Of a stretch of DNA of 64,000 nt, positions 29,437 through 39,776 are shown piece by piece. The stretch lies in NCBI GenBank assembly GCA_039583345.1, contig JAZDSJ010000002.1, forward strand, positions 62,001 through 126,000, given 5' to 3'. The translations under genes were made by a program, and so were the position numbers. Each line of letters opens with the position of its first letter. Position 1 is the first letter of the stretch. The notes below the pieces were generated by a model. The model had not been told where the DNA came from and ran no database searches. It saw only the letters and a program-made list of their open reading frames with translations. This DNA is from Tectiglobus diatomicola (lineage in GTDB: Bacteria > Pseudomonadota > Alphaproteobacteria > Rhizobiales > Hyphomicrobiaceae).

Positions 29437-30681
29437 TTATAAGTGATTTCGCATAGCCAGTGTTCTTAGACGTAATGCATTAATCCTAATAAAACCTTCA
29501 GCATCTTTTTGGTTATATGCCCCTTGGTCATCTTCAAATGTTACCAAGTTTTTAGAATAAAGAGAGCTTTCACTCGCGCGTCCTATAACTATTACATTAC
29601 CCTTATAAAGTTTAAGCCTAACGGTCCCGTTAACATGCTCTTGGCTTTTATCTATCAGTGCCTGGAGCATATTTCGCTCCGGACTAAACCAGAAACCATT
29701 GTAAATAATCTCAGCATACCGCGGCATAATCTCGTCCTTAAGATGGGCTGCACCACGATCTAAAGTAATAGATTCAATTGCACGGTGAGCCTGCAACAAA
29801 ATTGTACCGCCTGGGGTTTCATAGACACCACGAGACTTCATACCGACGAAACGGTTTTCTACTAGATCCAAGTACCCAATACCGTTATCGCAACCAAGAT
29901 CATTTAAGGCGGTAAGAAGACTTGCAGGGCTCATCTCCTTACCATCTATGCTTACTGCATCACCACACTCAAATCCTATAGTAATTTCAGTTGCTATATC
30001 AGGAGCATCTTCCGGTTTAATCGTACGTTGAAAGATTTGCGATGAAGGAGTAACATTTGGGTCTTCTAAAACCTTACCTTCAGATGAGCAGTGTAACAGA
30101 TTAGCATCAACGGAAAACGGAGGCTCTCCTTGCTTATCTTTAGAAATCGGAATCTGATGTATCTGGGCAAACTTAATAAGTGCTTCACGACCAGAAAACT
30201 CCCATTCACGCCATGGTGCAACTATATTTATAGTAGGATCCAAAGCGTTGTAGCTTAGCTCAAAACGCACCTGGTCGTTGCCTTTTCCAGTAGCACCATG
30301 GCATACAGAATCGGCTTGAACTTGGCGAGCTATTTCTATTTGCTTTTGTGCAATAAGCGGACGAGCAATAGAAGTACCAAGTAGGTAAAGGCCCTCATAA
30401 ACAGTGTTTGCACGGAACATCGGAAATACAAAGTCTCTCACGAATTCTTCGCGCAAATCTTCTACAAACACATTTTCCGGTCTAATGCCAAGCATTAAAG
30501 CTTTTTCACGGGCCGATCGAAGCTCTTCACCCTGGCCAAGATCAGCCGTAAATGTCACGACCTCCGCTCCATATGTTTCTTGAAGCCACTTGAGAATAAC
30601 CGATGTATCAAGCCCACCAGAATAGGCAAGCACTACCTTATTAATGCTTTTCGTTGAGTTATGATTTATTCGAATGACCAT
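29437..30681 (-). CDS. argG: Argininosuccinate synthase
   Basis: ATP-dependent condensation of citrulline and aspartate, the penultimate step of arginine synthesis. The PP-loop AYSGGLDTS is at residues 19-27. Further family stretches are GNDQVRFELSY, WREWEFSGREALI and MKSRGVYETPGGTIL. Length is 414 residues, as expected. GAGGA about nine bases upstream supports the ATG. The first 14 residues are a slightly longer lead than usual. Together with argC this indicates that arginine synthesis is maintained. Confidence 0.98.
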   Translation of the reverse strand: MVIRINHNSTKSINKVVLAYSGGLDTSVILKWLQETYGAEVVTFTADLGQGEELRSAREKALMLGIRPENVFVEDLREEFVRDFVFPMFRANTVYEGLYLLGTSIARPLIAQKQIEIARQVQADSVCHGATGKGNDQVRFELSYNALDPTINIVAPWREWEFSGREALIKFAQIHQIPISKDKQGEPPFSVDANLLHCSSEGKVLEDPNVTPSSQIFQRTIKPEDAPDIATEITIGFECGDAVSIDGKEMSPASLLTALNDLGCDNGIGYLDLVENRFVGMKSRGVYETPGGTILLQAHRAIESITLDRGAAHLKDEIMPRYAEIIYNGFWFSPERNMLQALIDKSQEHVNGTVRLKLYKGNVIVIGRASESSLYSKNLVTFEDDQGAYNQKDAEGFIRINALRLRTLAMRNHL

Positions 30682-31108
30682 TATATAATGTCCTCAATAC
30701 GAAATAATTACAGTTCTAACTATAATTAGCTGATATAACAACAGAATAGCAACTCACGCCCATATTCAGCTATATAATAAAAGTTGCACATATGTGTGGT
30801 CTAACTAAACACCTGATTAAAAATGTCGGGTTTATGCCGGAAATAAGAAAAAGTATTAAAATGTTAATCTAGATAGTGAAACTATCGTGTGTTCCTGTTT
30901 AAAAGCAAAAAAAGTCTTAATTGACTTCTGGTAATAATGTGCCTTTCTAAAGTGAATTTTGAAAACAATCGTGTTCTGTATAGTTTGTCTATATCTATAC
31001 TGCTCTAAACTTATCTCTCTAGCGAACCATGTATCCCAGACTTATTCAAATTCACCCTGTAACACAGGATTTAAATTATTTTTATAACTACCTAATTTTG
31101 TACTAAAA
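30682..31108. other. Gap between argG and the RND permease gene, nothing recognised
   Basis: About 0.43 kb of AT-rich DNA upstream of argG and downstream of the efflux permease gene, both on the minus strand. No RNA gene or relic seen. Confidence 0.65.
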
Positions 31109-34100
31109 TTATATAGCTTTATAAGTATTAGAAATATAATACTTGAAAACTCTGCGAGCTAGAAACTCAATGTCACGCGCTATACCTATGAAACATGGAA
31201 CAATAATAAGTACAATGAAAGTAGCCATTGTCAACCCAAACACGATAGTGATAGCGAGTGGTATTAAAAATTGTGCTTGCAAACTCGTCTCAAATAATAA
31301 AGGCACTAGGCCGCCAATAGTTGTCAGAGATGTTAGCAGTACAGCACGCAAACGGTCAGAAGCTGCTCCAACAACAGCTTTTTCTAGATCTTCAGCAAGT
31401 ATCTTCTGACGTTCAACTAGCCGGGTAACCATAACAATAGAATCATTTATCAAAATGCCGCTTAAACCTAAAAGACCTATCAAAGATGGCAAAGTGAGAT
31501 CATATCCCATAACATAGTGACCATAAACTGCGCCAACAAAACCAAAAGGAATTATGGACATAACAACTAGAGGCTTAAAAAAACTCTCAAAGACAAGACC
31601 TAATATAACATAGATCATAACAAGGGAAAGAAGCGCACCTAGCTTAAGATCTTTAAAAGCATTGCCGCGTTCCTCTTCACGACCGCCGTAGCTGTATTTA
31701 ATATTATATTTCTCAGCTAAAGACGGCATAGTGGTGAGTTCAAGACGATCAATGAGGTTGCTAGTCGTCGTGATTTTTTGATTGATGTCAGCAGTAACAT
31801 TGACCGTGGTGATACCATCCTTGCGCTGTATTGTTGAAAATGTTTGCCGCTCGTTTAAGCTTACCACGTCTCGAAGAGGTACAAGAACTCCAGCAGGAGT
31901 GCGCAAATGCATATTATAAAAAACTGCTGAACTTGGTATATCCTGTTTTCTGTATAAACGCACCTTAATTTCTTCATCACCGCGAGTAAATCTCGTTGCA
32001 ATTACACCCTCGAATGCATTGCGAACCTGCTGGCCTACCTCCATAGAGGTAAAACCAAGAGCTTTTCCACGAGGCGTTAATTTAAATACTAGCTCTTGGG
32101 CGCCGTAAGGTAGGTCATCTTCTATAGAACTGACCCCTTTGAAACTAGTCAGATGAACTTTTAAATCCTGAGCAGCATCCTTCAAAACATTAATTGGGGC
32201 ATCGTAAAGTTGGACATCTACGTCACGACCAGGAGGTCCTGAACGGCGACCGTAGACGACTATACGTTCTACACCTGGAATTTCAGGTAAAGCGGCACGC
32301 CATGCGGATAGTATACTTCGCGTGCGGATGGCTCTAGCTTCGCTTGATGTTAATTGAGCGTTAATTTCAGCAAGGTTGTTTCCGGATTGACGGCCAATTC
32401 GACCAAGTATAGCAAATGACATCTTCACAAGCCGGTTTTGCGTTTCATGTGGCGTAAAATTATGCACTTTATTTGTGTTAGACAGCAGGAATTGTTCTGC
32501 TTCGAATAATGCACGCTGCACTTTGTCAACTGCCTTAATCTGATCAACTCGGGGCACACCCGGAGCAAAGTAAATCGAGGCAAGAGCATTCTCAGATTCT
32601 ATTTGTGGAAAAAAAACAAAACGCACACGCTCACCAGCCAATGCGCCAAAAGCAAGAATAAGACCTGCCCCCATAAAAGCTATAGTTGAGTATCTCCAAC
32701 GAAATGAAACATGTACTAATGGAAGAAAAATCGTGTCTCGAAACCACTCAAATCGACTATCGATGCTATGTCTAAAAGTACTTTTAGAAAACGTTTGTAA
32801 TTGTCCATGGCGCAAATGCCCAGGTAAAATAAAAAAACATTCTAGCATGCTGGCTAATAACGCTGCGATTACAACTAAGGGAATCGCACTCATAATTTCA
32901 CCTATAGCGCCAGTTATGAAAAATATTGGCAAAAAAGCAGCTGCAGTAGTCAAAATAGCAGCTGAAACAGGAGTAAACATTCTAACTGCACCCAGCTCTG
33001 CAGCAACCGTGCGAGGAATACCACCTTCCTCGAGAGAAGCTGTATGCTCGCCAACAACAATAGCATCATCAACAATAATTCCGAGCATCATTATAAGGGC
33101 AAACATGGATACCATATTTAGGCTCTGTCCAGTTACCCACATAACACCTAAAGTAGCAAAAATAGCCACTGGTATACCTGCAGCAGTCCACAACGCTACA
33201 CGAAAATTTAAAAATATAAAAAGTGCAATGAGAACCAAAACCAAGCCTTGCAAACCATTTTTCAACAAAATGTAAAGCCGGTCTTCGACGTACTTACCCG
33301 TCACATCATAAACGTGAATTCGAAGAGATTTTGGTAGTTGCTGCTTCGCCTGGATAATGTATTCTTCCATCACCTTCATTGTTTTAAGAGTGTCTGCCGT
33401 CAAAGACCTTTTTACCTCCAACTCTATCGCCTGTATGCCGCAAACCGACCCGCTTGATATCTGTTTGCAATTTTGGCTGATTGTTTGTATATCGTTAAAC
33501 CATCCAATCATACCATCGCGTTCGAAAGCCGTATTTATAGAGGATATATCTTTAAGATAAACTTTGTGTCCTGTGGCTAATGGTTTAATCTCAATTCCAC
33601 TTATCCCCTCAGGTATCTCGCGGTCAGCTTTAGAAAGTAGTTGGCGTTCATTATCTCCTTTCAATGTCCCTGCTGGCAAATCCTTAGTATTATTATCAAT
33701 GCGACTAGCTATTTCCTCTAGATTGATATTAAGCCGTCTAAGATCGGCTTCACTGATATTGATGTGAATTTCTTCGTTACGCGTACCACGCATATCTACT
33801 TTGTCTATACCAGAAGCAAGTAAACCATCTCGTATTGTTTTGGCGTATGACTTAAGAACACGCTCAGTGAACGGGCCTGTTACAGAAATCCGCGCAACAT
33901 GCTCAAAAATTGTTGCTCTTTTGATTTTTGGTGGCTCAGCACTATCTGGTAAGTTAGTTATGGAGGCTATAGCCTGTTCTATATCTGATTGTGCCTTCTG
34001 CATATCAGAATGAGCTTCAAACTCCATTGATATGCTGGCAACGCCTTCCTTTGCGTAAGAACGAACTTTTTCAACTGAATCAATAAAACGTAGCTTTGGC

Positions 34101-34381
34101 TCAAAGACGCTTAGAATATTCTTTGTAATGTCCACAGCACTCGCACCAGGCCAGTTAATTGATACAGTCACTACTGGGACTTGCAGATCAGGAAAAAACT
34201 GGCGATTTAATTTTTTAAGACTTAAAAGCCCAATTAGTACAATCATGGCTGTCAAAAGATGAGCTGCAGTTTTATGGCGGCTAAAATGCGCTACAATTGA
34301 GCCTTTAGAGGAGACTTTCTGTGATTCGTCTGAGCCTGTTTGTGCTTTTCTCTGAAGACGATACCTATTTTTAATTACCAT
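31109..34381 (-). CDS. RND efflux transporter, inner-membrane permease subunit
   Basis: Proton-driven export pump of about 1,090 residues, with twelve predicted membrane segments and two large periplasmic loops. Family hallmarks are FFPDLQVPVVTVSINWPGAS after the first segment, the proton-relay Asp pair in LGIIVDDAIVVGEH, and PSLIGLLGLSGILINDSIVM in the second half. The start overlaps the end of the adaptor gene by 11 bases, so the two are translationally coupled. No TolC-like outer-membrane partner or regulator is adjacent. The substrate is unknown. The frame is intact throughout, notable for so long a gene in a decaying genome. Confidence 0.94.
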   Translation of the reverse strand: MVIKNRYRLQRKAQTGSDESQKVSSKGSIVAHFSRHKTAAHLLTAMIVLIGLLSLKKLNRQFFPDLQVPVVTVSINWPGASAVDITKNILSVFEPKLRFIDSVEKVRSYAKEGVASISMEFEAHSDMQKAQSDIEQAIASITNLPDSAEPPKIKRATIFEHVARISVTGPFTERVLKSYAKTIRDGLLASGIDKVDMRGTRNEEIHINISEADLRRLNINLEEIASRIDNNTKDLPAGTLKGDNERQLLSKADREIPEGISGIEIKPLATGHKVYLKDISSINTAFERDGMIGWFNDIQTISQNCKQISSGSVCGIQAIELEVKRSLTADTLKTMKVMEEYIIQAKQQLPKSLRIHVYDVTGKYVEDRLYILLKNGLQGLVLVLIALFIFLNFRVALWTAAGIPVAIFATLGVMWVTGQSLNMVSMFALIMMLGIIVDDAIVVGEHTASLEEGGIPRTVAAELGAVRMFTPVSAAILTTAAAFLPIFFITGAIGEIMSAIPLVVIAALLASMLECFFILPGHLRHGQLQTFSKSTFRHSIDSRFEWFRDTIFLPLVHVSFRWRYSTIAFMGAGLILAFGALAGERVRFVFFPQIESENALASIYFAPGVPRVDQIKAVDKVQRALFEAEQFLLSNTNKVHNFTPHETQNRLVKMSFAILGRIGRQSGNNLAEINAQLTSSEARAIRTRSILSAWRAALPEIPGVERIVVYGRRSGPPGRDVDVQLYDAPINVLKDAAQDLKVHLTSFKGVSSIEDDLPYGAQELVFKLTPRGKALGFTSMEVGQQVRNAFEGVIATRFTRGDEEIKVRLYRKQDIPSSAVFYNMHLRTPAGVLVPLRDVVSLNERQTFSTIQRKDGITTVNVTADINQKITTTSNLIDRLELTTMPSLAEKYNIKYSYGGREEERGNAFKDLKLGALLSLVMIYVILGLVFESFFKPLVVMSIIPFGFVGAVYGHYVMGYDLTLPSLIGLLGLSGILINDSIVMVTRLVERQKILAEDLEKAVVGAASDRLRAVLLTSLTTIGGLVPLLFETSLQAQFLIPLAITIVFGLTMATFIVLIIVPCFIGIARDIEFLARRVFKYYISNTYKAI

Positions 34382-35885
34382 GCTTTGTAATATCCTTTAC
34401 AAGCACACCTTCACCGGGTCTTGAAAGTCGTGTTACCAAAACATTTTCTCCATCCCGGATTTTACCACGAATCAAGAAATACTTACCACTTACACCGACT
34501 ACTCGCACTTGTCGTGCCCTCAACTTACCTTCCGTTATAACGTAAACTTTTCTATAATCTATAATTGAATTAGCCTCTAAACCTTCGAGGTCACCAAGAT
34601 CTTTACTAACACTACTATTTTTGATCTCGTACAAAGCCTCACTTGGCACTTTAACTACATTTTTGTATTCAATATCAAAAAGCTTAACTTCAACAAAGGT
34701 CCCAGGACGTATGGGGGCAGGCTTTAGAGGTGCTTTAATCCGGCCGTAAACGTATATCCCACCATCTTGAGGCTTAACACGAGCGTCTATACGCTCAATT
34801 ATCGCTTCATATCTAAGTAAGCTGCTTCCAACGTCCCAGCTCACAACAATGCCACGGCCAACCAAATCTACATTGCCTGCTGAAAGACGACCAAACTGTC
34901 TATCCGTAATTGCAAATCGAACATCGATCCAATCGCGATCGATAAGTGTTGCTACACGATCATTAACACTCAGATTAAGACCAACCTGAGCTCCAACATC
35001 AGTAACATAGGCATTGAATGGGGATTTAAGGCGTGTTTCTGCCAGTCGCTTACGAGCACTTGCCAAATTTATTTCAAGTCGTGAAATAACAGCTTGCTGT
35101 TGCAGCTTTCTAGCAGACCAAACTTTTAGTTTATCTTTGTATTGTCTTACAACCTGTTGACGTTGTGAAAATGTGAGACTTCTATCATCTACTGTCCGCT
35201 TAGAAACAGTGCCTCGTGCAAAAAGTAATTTTGCTCGGTTAAGATCTATCTGGGCAAGTCGTAATTGCTCGTTTGCATGAATAAGATTACCCTTATCAAC
35301 TTCTAAAGATGCTTTAGTCTCGATGAGCTTAGCGTTAGCCTCGGAGAGTTGTGACTGAATTTCTGAAACTTTGATCTCGTAATCAAACGATTCAATTTCT
35401 AGAAGCATATCACCTGTCTTCACTTCACCACCACTTAGTAAGTGCGGTCCCGTTCTCATGACCTTGCCAGCTACCAGAGCGCGTAATTCCAGCTCACGCC
35501 CAGCAACGGTCGTACCATATAAAATTATTACTGGTTGATCGTCTATATGTGATACGGACATAGTACGAACTGGAAGTACAACTTTTTGAGGTGCTTGATT
35601 GGTAGACTTAGGTTTTGTAGTTGTCAGGAGTTTATAAAAACCGATTGCTCCGAGTAACACAAAAACAGGAAGTAAAGTTTTTGCTATTAGCCTAGCATGT
35701 AGTGATATGAAGTTCTTCGAGTAAGATGTATAAATGAAATTTTTAATACCGTTTAAAATTGGCATATTTTTAAGTAAGTGATCTTGGCACTTTGAATTAT
35801 GCTCTGCCTTCACATGCGGTCTCCTTCCCATCCAGGAGATAATAAGTCTGGATCTTTGAATGTTAAGTTTCTGTGATATTGACAT
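34371..35885 (-). CDS. RND efflux periplasmic adaptor (membrane fusion protein)
   Basis: HlyD/AcrA-type adaptor linking the RND permease to an outer-membrane channel. After a membrane anchor (about residues 68-86, IAKTLLPVFVLLGAIGFYKLL) come a lipoyl half (ALVAGKVMRTGPHLLSGGEVKTGDMLLEI), a long helical hairpin with SKRTVDDRSLTFSQ, the second lipoyl half (RLKSPFNAYVTDVGAQVG) and beta-barrel domains. The N-terminal 65 residues before the anchor are unusually long. The frame opens with TTG at 35891, ATG follows at 35885, and an ATG at 35765 would give a more normal N terminus. No ribosome site settles it. Operon with the permease. Confidence 0.9.
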   Translation of the reverse strand: MSISQKLNIQRSRLIISWMGRRPHVKAEHNSKCQDHLLKNMPILNGIKNFIYTSYSKNFISLHARLIAKTLLPVFVLLGAIGFYKLLTTTKPKSTNQAPQKVVLPVRTMSVSHIDDQPVIILYGTTVAGRELELRALVAGKVMRTGPHLLSGGEVKTGDMLLEIESFDYEIKVSEIQSQLSEANAKLIETKASLEVDKGNLIHANEQLRLAQIDLNRAKLLFARGTVSKRTVDDRSLTFSQRQQVVRQYKDKLKVWSARKLQQQAVISRLEINLASARKRLAETRLKSPFNAYVTDVGAQVGLNLSVNDRVATLIDRDWIDVRFAITDRQFGRLSAGNVDLVGRGIVVSWDVGSSLLRYEAIIERIDARVKPQDGGIYVYGRIKAPLKPAPIRPGTFVEVKLFDIEYKNVVKVPSEALYEIKNSSVSKDLGDLEGLEANSIIDYRKVYVITEGKLRARQVRVVGVSGKYFLIRGKIRDGENVLVTRLSRPGEGVLVKDITKHGN

Positions 35886-36147
35886 AGTCAAGTGTTATTT
35901 AAATATGATAGCGTATAGACATAATAATAAACTTAAATAATATACTTTAGTGAATAATTTTTTACTCGTAATTACGATTTATGCATATAGTTCAACATCA
36001 GTAGAAAGTTGTTGACCTAGTCTGTCACTGAATTATTTTCACTGCTACTGGTTGTGAATATCAGGGACAAAATATGCGTACACGTGTCTTATTTTTTCTT
36101 TCTGATATACAATGACATTTAGCAACTAAAGAATTAAATTATCGTTC

Positions 36148-36597
36148 ATGATTATATCAATTAATGGTAAGATACATAACATTTCAGTTGAATCAGACAC
36201 TCCGCTTCTATGGGTTTTAAGAGATGAGTTAAAGCTGTCTGGCACAAAATATGGCTGTGGCATAGGCACCTGTGGGGCGTGTATGGTACTTGTTAATTAT
36301 GAACCAGTTCGATCGTGCACAATATCGATCAAGGATGTACAAGGTGAAGTGACAACAATCGAAGGTTTAGCTGAGAAAGGCAAGCTCTCACCCGTACAAC
36401 AGGCATGGGTTGATCATCAAGTGGCTCAATGTGGTTATTGCCAACCTGGGCAAATCATAGCAGCCACTGCGTTAATTAACAGAAATCCTAATCCCACAGA
36501 TGAGGATATTAACGAGTCAATTACGAATATTTGCCGCTGTGGCACCTATCAGAGAATTCGCCAAGCAATTCGTAGTATATATAAAAATCAGACTTAG
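36148..36597 (+). CDS. Molybdenum hydroxylase [2Fe-2S] subunit (IorA/CoxS type)
   Basis: A 149-residue iron-sulfur subunit of the xanthine oxidase family. The plant-type cluster motif is in YGCGIGTCGACMVL with a further Cys in VRSCTISI. The second cluster motif is QCGYCQPGQII followed by NICRCGTY. The length and the direct pairing with a single large subunit match two-subunit enzymes such as isoquinoline 1-oxidoreductase or aldehyde oxidoreductase, rather than FAD-containing three-subunit ones. The start ATG gives the usual short N terminus, although no Shine-Dalgarno is clear. It is divergent from the efflux operon and precedes the catalytic subunit by 114 bp. Confidence 0.92.
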   Translation: MIISINGKIHNISVESDTPLLWVLRDELKLSGTKYGCGIGTCGACMVLVNYEPVRSCTISIKDVQGEVTTIEGLAEKGKLSPVQQAWVDHQVAQCGYCQPGQIIAATALINRNPNPTDEDINESITNICRCGTYQRIRQAIRSIYKNQT

Positions 36598-36711
36598 GTT
36601 TTACAAAATTTGCGAAATACACCATGCACAATTACAAAAGACATAAAAAAATATTAACTTAAGATCAATTGACATAAAACCTGATACCATAGCGTCTTAG
36701 GAACAAGGATT

Positions 36712-38955
36712 ATGGGAAAACTAAGTAATATTGCACGACGAACTTTTCTCATTGGTTCCGCTGCTGTTACTGGTGGTGTTGCTTTTGGTACATATTGCTA
36801 TCTTAAGCCGCCAGTAAACCCGCTCGCTCCTATGCCTGATGAAATAACACTAAACCCATACGTTATAATTAATAAAGATAAAATAATAATTATCACACCG
36901 CGTGCAGAAATGGGACAGGGCATTCATACTACACTGGCAGCATTGGTAGCAGAAGAACTTGATGTACCAATCGATATGATTACAACAGAGCACGGCCCAG
37001 CTAGCAATACTTATTGTAATATGCGTGTACTATCTATGGGGCTTCCATTTTCCGATTACAAACCATCACTAATACGAGACTTTACTCAAAGAACTATGGC
37101 TGTTTCTGCGAAATTTGTAGGCATGCAACTCACTGGTGGCTCTACCTCTACAATAGATAGTTTTGAACGCATGCGGTCAGCAGGAGCAGCAGCGCGTGAA
37201 ATTCTTCTTAAATCAGCATCTTATCGCTTAGAAGCTGATATAAGAACTCTCGTTACCAAAGATGGATATGTTATTGCTAAAAATGGGCAGCGCATTAAAT
37301 ACCAAGAGCTAGCTTATGATGCGGCCAAAACTCATTCTTCGTTATGGCCTACATTGAAACCTAGAGCTAAGTGGAAATATCTAGGGAAATCGCTTCCGCG
37401 CATAGACATGCTTTCTAAAATAAATGGGACAGCTAAATTCGGCATTGACATTACAAAATCAGACATGCTTTACGCCACCGTTCGCATGAACCCAAAGCTT
37501 GGCGGTAAAATGTTATCATTTGATGCCACTAAAGCACTCCAGAAATCGGGTGTAAAGAAAATAGTAGATTTAGGAAATGGAATTGGAGTTATAGCAACCA
37601 GTACATGGCGTGCCTTCAAGGCTTCAAAAGAAATTCATATTGAATGGGAAAAAGCCCCTTATCCACCAACAACTATGGCAATTTTCACAAAACTTTCTGA
37701 GGCTTTTGACTATAATGCAAATTCTTCATTACGTTCGGATGGTGATACTAAAGCATCATTACATGCTGCCGAAGACATTTTAGAAGCCGAATACAGAACT
37801 CCTTTTTTAGCTCACCTTTGCATGGAGCCAATGAATGCGACAGTACTATTAAGTAGAGATCGTCTGGATATTTGGTCTGGAAATCAAGCGCCAACTGTAG
37901 TGCGTGATAAAGCAGCTTCTATAACAGGTTTGAATGCAACTCGCGTCTTCGTTCACACGCCGTATATGGGGGGGGGATTTGGTCGACGCATAGAAACTGA
38001 TTTTATCGATCAGGCAGTACAATTAGCGATGGCTATACCAGGGAAACCAATTAAACTTACATGGACAAGAGAAGAAGACACAACACATGATTATTATCGG
38101 ACGGCTGCGATTGCTCGCATGAAAGGTGTTGTTGATGTCGATCGTCCTTCAGTTTTCAAAGCCGACATTGCTGCCGTTTCAGTTCTGCGTCAACAAAGCC
38201 AGCGTACTCTTGGTTTGACAATACCTGGTCCAGATAAATTGCTTGTTGAAGGCGCATTCAATCAACCTTACGATATTAAAAATTATAAAGTGAATGGATA
38301 CGTTTCTCATTTATCCGTTCCAGTTGGTTCATGGCGCTCAGTAGGTAACTCTTACAATGCCTTTTTCCATGAGTGTTTTCTCGACGAACTTGCACATGCA
38401 CGCGATCTCGATCCTATTCAGATGCGCCTCGATCTTATGAAGGGTATTGATAAGCCATCACGGCAAGTTGTTGAAAAAGTGGCAGATATGGCAAATTGGT
38501 CAGGTAGAAAAAATGGTGATAAGGCACGTGGAATTGCATTTTGTTATTCATATGGTTCTCCAACTGCACAAATAATTGAAGTTAGTCAGAGTGAATTCGG
38601 TATCAAAATTGATAAGGTATGGTGTGCAACAGATGTTGGTATTGCCCTAGACCGCCGCAATATTGACGCACAGATCATGTCTGGAGTTATTTTTGGTTTG
38701 AGCGCTGCAATCCACAATGAAATCACATTCTACGATGGTGAAGTACAACAAAGCAATTTTAATAATTATAAAACTATAGGACTTGCTCAGGCCCCTGAGG
38801 TAGAAACGTTGATACTAGAAAATAAGCTCGAGATGGGAGGAGTTGGCGAGACTGGTACACCGCCTTCTATGCCTGCGCTTGCAAACGCTATCTTTGCTCT
38901 AACTGGAAATCGTATACGCACGCTGCCGCTTAAACATTATTTTGATTTCGCATAG
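36712..38955 (+). CDS. Molybdenum hydroxylase, molybdopterin-binding catalytic subunit (IorB type)
   Basis: A 747-residue large subunit of the xanthine oxidase family. It begins with a twin-arginine signal (ARRTFLIGSAAVTGG), so the enzyme likely acts in the periplasm after folding with its cofactor. Molybdopterin-site segments include AEMGQGIHTTLAALVAEEL, PYMGGGFGRRIETDF, LSVPVGSWRSVGNSYNAFF and, near the end, MGGVGETGTPPSMPALANA with the catalytic Glu. The substrate (aldehyde or N-heterocycle) cannot be told. The GGGFGRR codons include a run of nine G. AAGGA lies just upstream of the ATG. Neither an FAD subunit nor a cofactor-maturation XdhC gene is nearby. Confidence 0.92.
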   Translation: MGKLSNIARRTFLIGSAAVTGGVAFGTYCYLKPPVNPLAPMPDEITLNPYVIINKDKIIIITPRAEMGQGIHTTLAALVAEELDVPIDMITTEHGPASNTYCNMRVLSMGLPFSDYKPSLIRDFTQRTMAVSAKFVGMQLTGGSTSTIDSFERMRSAGAAAREILLKSASYRLEADIRTLVTKDGYVIAKNGQRIKYQELAYDAAKTHSSLWPTLKPRAKWKYLGKSLPRIDMLSKINGTAKFGIDITKSDMLYATVRMNPKLGGKMLSFDATKALQKSGVKKIVDLGNGIGVIATSTWRAFKASKEIHIEWEKAPYPPTTMAIFTKLSEAFDYNANSSLRSDGDTKASLHAAEDILEAEYRTPFLAHLCMEPMNATVLLSRDRLDIWSGNQAPTVVRDKAASITGLNATRVFVHTPYMGGGFGRRIETDFIDQAVQLAMAIPGKPIKLTWTREEDTTHDYYRTAAIARMKGVVDVDRPSVFKADIAAVSVLRQQSQRTLGLTIPGPDKLLVEGAFNQPYDIKNYKVNGYVSHLSVPVGSWRSVGNSYNAFFHECFLDELAHARDLDPIQMRLDLMKGIDKPSRQVVEKVADMANWSGRKNGDKARGIAFCYSYGSPTAQIIEVSQSEFGIKIDKVWCATDVGIALDRRNIDAQIMSGVIFGLSAAIHNEITFYDGEVQQSNFNNYKTIGLAQAPEVETLILENKLEMGGVGETGTPPSMPALANAIFALTGNRIRTLPLKHYFDFA
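37968..37976 (+). repeat. Nine-G homopolymer inside the molybdopterin-binding motif
   Basis: Nine consecutive G residues encode part of the MGGGFGRR motif in an AT-rich gene. Such tracts are prone to slippage; a one-base change would truncate the enzyme. The frame is correct in this sequence. Confidence 0.7.
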
Positions 38956-39776
38956 AACATTGTAAATTTATTACAAATGTGTAAGTATTAAACAAGTATA
39001 GCATCATATTAATATTAACAAAAATTAATATACTTTTTGAATTCTAATTCTTATTAAGCATTAAATTTTTGACAATGTCATTGTTTTTAAAAGAATTTCT
39101 ATGTAATTATTTCAATTTCTTGCTACATGTGGTTTGCAAATGTAAATCTCGCAAGCTTTGTTTGTTAGGAAATCTACTAACATGCTTACTTTTTATCAGA
39201 GTTTTCTGTAGTCCAATATTTCATAAGCCCTATGTGTAAGAGATTAGAAGAAATTTTCTCTATATGCCATTTAGAAAAGTAGTTCATATAGTTTTTCAAG
39301 ACTCTTGCAGTTCTAATTCTTTTGATCTGCTATAAATCTAAATTACGAGTTAATTATCAAACGATTAACTTACGGCGAAGTTTTAAAACCTGAGTTTAGC
39401 CATATTTATCTCGAAAGTTTCATAGACTATTTCACCGAAGCATTATATTTTTATAATATGTTTCTAATGTAAGGTTTTTTAATACTAACTAACAATTGTA
39501 ATCTTGTTATGCCTGGTATTACTCGTATTCGGATACAAAAGTGACACCAACAGACTTCAAGCATGTCTTTAATGCCTATCTAATACTTTTTCGATTCCAT
39601 TAATAAACTCTTACTTTTGAATGAACTGCAAAGTTATCACAAATTAACTCTTATAAAGACTAGTTGCGATTTCAAGTCTAATGCGAGACACGTTCACGTG
39701 AAATTGATATGTCATGTATCGATGTGATAGGCTTATGTATTATGATGTATACTCAGATATAACCCCAAAATGCCAA
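38956..39776. other. Gene-free AT-rich gap
   Basis: About 0.8 kb between the molybdenum hydroxylase and nuclease genes. No relic or RNA gene recognised. The nuclease frame extends upstream to 39714 without stop, but those codons look non-coding. Confidence 0.65.
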
